Below are positions 4,658-5,734 of a DNA stretch of 5,734 nucleotides, in pieces (the stretch's first letter is position 1; every line of letters starts with the position of its first letter). Source of the stretch: Candidatus Shapirobacteria bacterium CG09_land_8_20_14_0_10_38_17 (lineage in GTDB: Bacteria; Patescibacteriota; Microgenomatia; 0-14-0-10-38-17); contig PEZH01000044.1 of NCBI GenBank assembly GCA_002774085.1, positions 1 through 5,734 of the forward strand. Direction: 5' to 3'. A model generated the notes under the pieces. It had not been told where the DNA came from. It saw only the letters and a program-made list of their open reading frames with translations, and made no database searches. The translations under genes were made by a program, and so were the position numbers.

Positions 4658-4783
4658 TCGTCATTCTGGCTTGCTCTAGCCCTGTATCGAATGGTACAGG
4701 GTCCAGAATCCCCTTCTCATCGTCATCCTGATGAAAATCAGGATCATTCTTCAGACGATCCTGAATAAAGTTCAGGATGACGG
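4658..4783 (-). repeat. 125-bp palindromic repeat, copy 2 (126 bp, inverted)
   Basis: This is the reverse-complement copy of 1102-1226. Its first 75 bases (4658-4732) are identical to copy 1, while the remaining 51 differ at several positions and by one base in length. It ends 6 bp from the galT stop codon. The uneven divergence suggests either recent gene conversion of one arm or different constraint on the two halves. Confidence 0.85.
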
Positions 4784-4789
4784 CTTCAA

Positions 4790-5734
4790 CTATAATTTAA
4801 AATTTATTTTGTGGCGGAGAAATTCTGCTGCTGCTTCGGGAGTGATAGTAGAGATTTCAATTTCTGTCCCCAATTCAAAACCGGCCCAAATTTGGGTATG
4901 GGGAATAATTTGCCAATTCCAGTGGTAATGATCATAGTTTTGGCCATCGCAGGGGGCGGTGTGAAGAAAAAAATTATAATCAGGATGATTAAGAGCTAAA
5001 TCTAAAGCCTTGAACGTTTTTTTAAAGGCTTCAGCCAATTGCCACTTGCTGCCATTTTTAATTCGTTCGAAATATCCCCGATGAACCTTGGGATAAATTC
5101 TAACCTCAAAGGCCACGCGAGAGACAAAAGGACAAGTTACCAAAAACTCTTTATTTTCAAAGACAACTCTCTTTTGGTCTTTTTGGTCGTACTTAATCAT
5201 CGTGCAATGAGGGCATTGGCCATACTTTTTAAGGTAGCGTTTAGAGCCGTTGATACTAGATTGAATGTCGGAGTCAAAAGTGGGGATAGCGATGATTTGC
5301 GAGTGAGGGTGGGCGACGGTGGCGCCGGCTTTTTCTCCCTGATTATGGAAAATGGAAACATAATTGACTAAGGGTTCATTAGAGAGGTCTAAGTATCGTT
5401 CCTGATAAGCGTCGATGATTTCTTTAATTTGGGAAATATTCATCTCGGCAATGGTTTGTCGGTGATCGCGGGTGACTACCAGTTCGTGAAAACCAACCCC
5501 ATCCATAACCCGATAAGGGCCAATTTTACGGTGATTCATTTTAAGTGATGGAGAGAAAGCAGGATATTTATTGGCGACAACACAAGTAGTCCAATTATTA
5601 TAGGGGGGACTTTTTATTTTTTCCCCTTTTGAGAAGACCAAAATGGGCTTTTCATATTTTAAGATATCGCAAAAACGGCAAAGTTTTTTTTCTTTCTTTT
5701 TCTTAGCATTGATTTCTTTTTTCCCAAAGGCGTC
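4790..5734 (-). CDS. galT: Galactose-1-phosphate uridylyltransferase, 5' end cut by window edge
   Basis: This enzyme exchanges UMP between UDP-glucose and galactose 1-phosphate in the Leloir pathway, giving UDP-galactose for surface glycans or feeding galactose into glycolysis. The frame is open from the TAG at 4790-4792 to the last base. Residues are counted from that edge (314 visible). The zinc site is complete when matched to E. coli GalT: Cys19 and Cys22 (CRFC), His91 (RDHRQT) and His142. The HPHSQ motif (142-146) holds the uridylylated nucleophile His144 and Gln146. A second metal site may be His258, His269 and His271. The AGFELGTEIEIS stretch (284-295) is a conserved C-terminal block. 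A TTG at 5641-5639 could be mistaken for the start, but it would remove the CxxC zinc ligands, so the true start is beyond the window. A HIT-superfamily ADP-glucose phosphorylase-type activity is the main alternative. Confidence 0.88.
   Translation of the reverse strand, partial: DAFGKKEINAKKKKEKKLCRFCDILKYEKPILVFSKGEKIKSPPYNNWTTCVVANKYPAFSPSLKMNHRKIGPYRVMDGVGFHELVVTRDHRQTIAEMNISQIKEIIDAYQERYLDLSNEPLVNYVSIFHNQGEKAGATVAHPHSQIIAIPTFDSDIQSSINGSKRYLKKYGQCPHCTMIKYDQKDQKRVVFENKEFLVTCPFVSRVAFEVRIYPKVHRGYFERIKNGSKWQLAEAFKKTFKALDLALNHPDYNFFLHTAPCDGQNYDHYHWNWQIIPHTQIWAGFELGTEIEISTITPEAAAEFLRHKINFKL

Noticed and set aside
4541..4768. 75-codon plus-strand open frame in the convergent gap
   Set aside because: It translates the palindromic repeats (4596-4611 and the 125-bp copy), has no family resemblance and no ribosome-binding site, and is a typical spurious repeat reading.
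4731..4928. 65-codon plus-strand open frame
   Set aside because: It begins inside the 125-bp repeat and then runs antisense to the conserved C-terminal part of galT.
5039..5371. 110-codon plus-strand open frame
   Set aside because: It is antisense to the GalT region holding HPHSQ and other conserved residues. GalT clearly owns the region.

Overview
The window most resembles a chromosomal segment of an uncultivated, small-genome bacterium of the Candidate Phyla Radiation (Patescibacteria) type. This is an inference from three things. The first is a stand-alone transketolase C-terminal subunit, an archaeal-type class I (DhnA-like) aldolase and a GalT that form a minimal sugar-interconversion set. 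The second is the weak or missing Shine-Dalgarno sequences. The third is the AT-rich intergenic DNA crowded with short periodic arrays and GC-rich palindromic elements. TGA is used as a stop for two genes and never occurs inside a gene, so the standard bacterial code fits and the Gracilibacteria-type recoding does not.

Layout. 1-125: AT-rich leader with 8-nt periodic repeats running into the first start codon. 126-1052 (+): transketolase C-terminal subunit. 1053-1373: intergenic, with periodic arrays, a 125-bp palindromic repeat and a 45-bp GC-rich element. 1374-2159 (+): class I fructose-bisphosphate aldolase, whose 3' end is overwritten by a second 45-bp palindromic element. 2160-2610: about 450 bp without a gene, holding arrays, a hairpin, a good promoter candidate and an 89-bp palindromic repeat. 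2611-3537 (+): PfkB-family sugar or nucleoside kinase. 3552-4499 (+): membrane-anchored class A beta-lactamase-like serine hydrolase, 14 bp behind the kinase and probably in its operon. 4500-4789: convergent intergenic region packed with palindromic repeats, including an inverted second copy of the 125-bp repeat. 4790-5734 (-): galactose-1-phosphate uridylyltransferase, cut by the right window edge.

How the genes fit together. Transketolase and aldolase act on the same triose-P, fructose-P and pentose-P pool. The PfkB kinase may feed a phosphorylated sugar or nucleoside into that pool, and GalT links sugar phosphates to UDP-sugars for surface polymers. The serine hydrolase probably acts outside the membrane on peptidoglycan or a beta-lactam-like substrate. 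No gene here is new at family level.

The unusual part is the intergenic DNA. It contains (a) 8-nt and 7-nt periodic AT-rich arrays recurring in both orientations and touching or forming start and stop codons, (b) a family of palindromic elements bounded by CGTCATYCTGR-type inverted ends with shared TCCGCC/GGCGGA cores, (c) two 45-bp GC-rich inserts flanked by direct repeats, one of which appears to have rewritten the aldolase C-terminus, and (d) an inverted pair of 125-bp repeats with a 75-bp identical arm that brackets a 3.4-kb block of three genes and could support its inversion.
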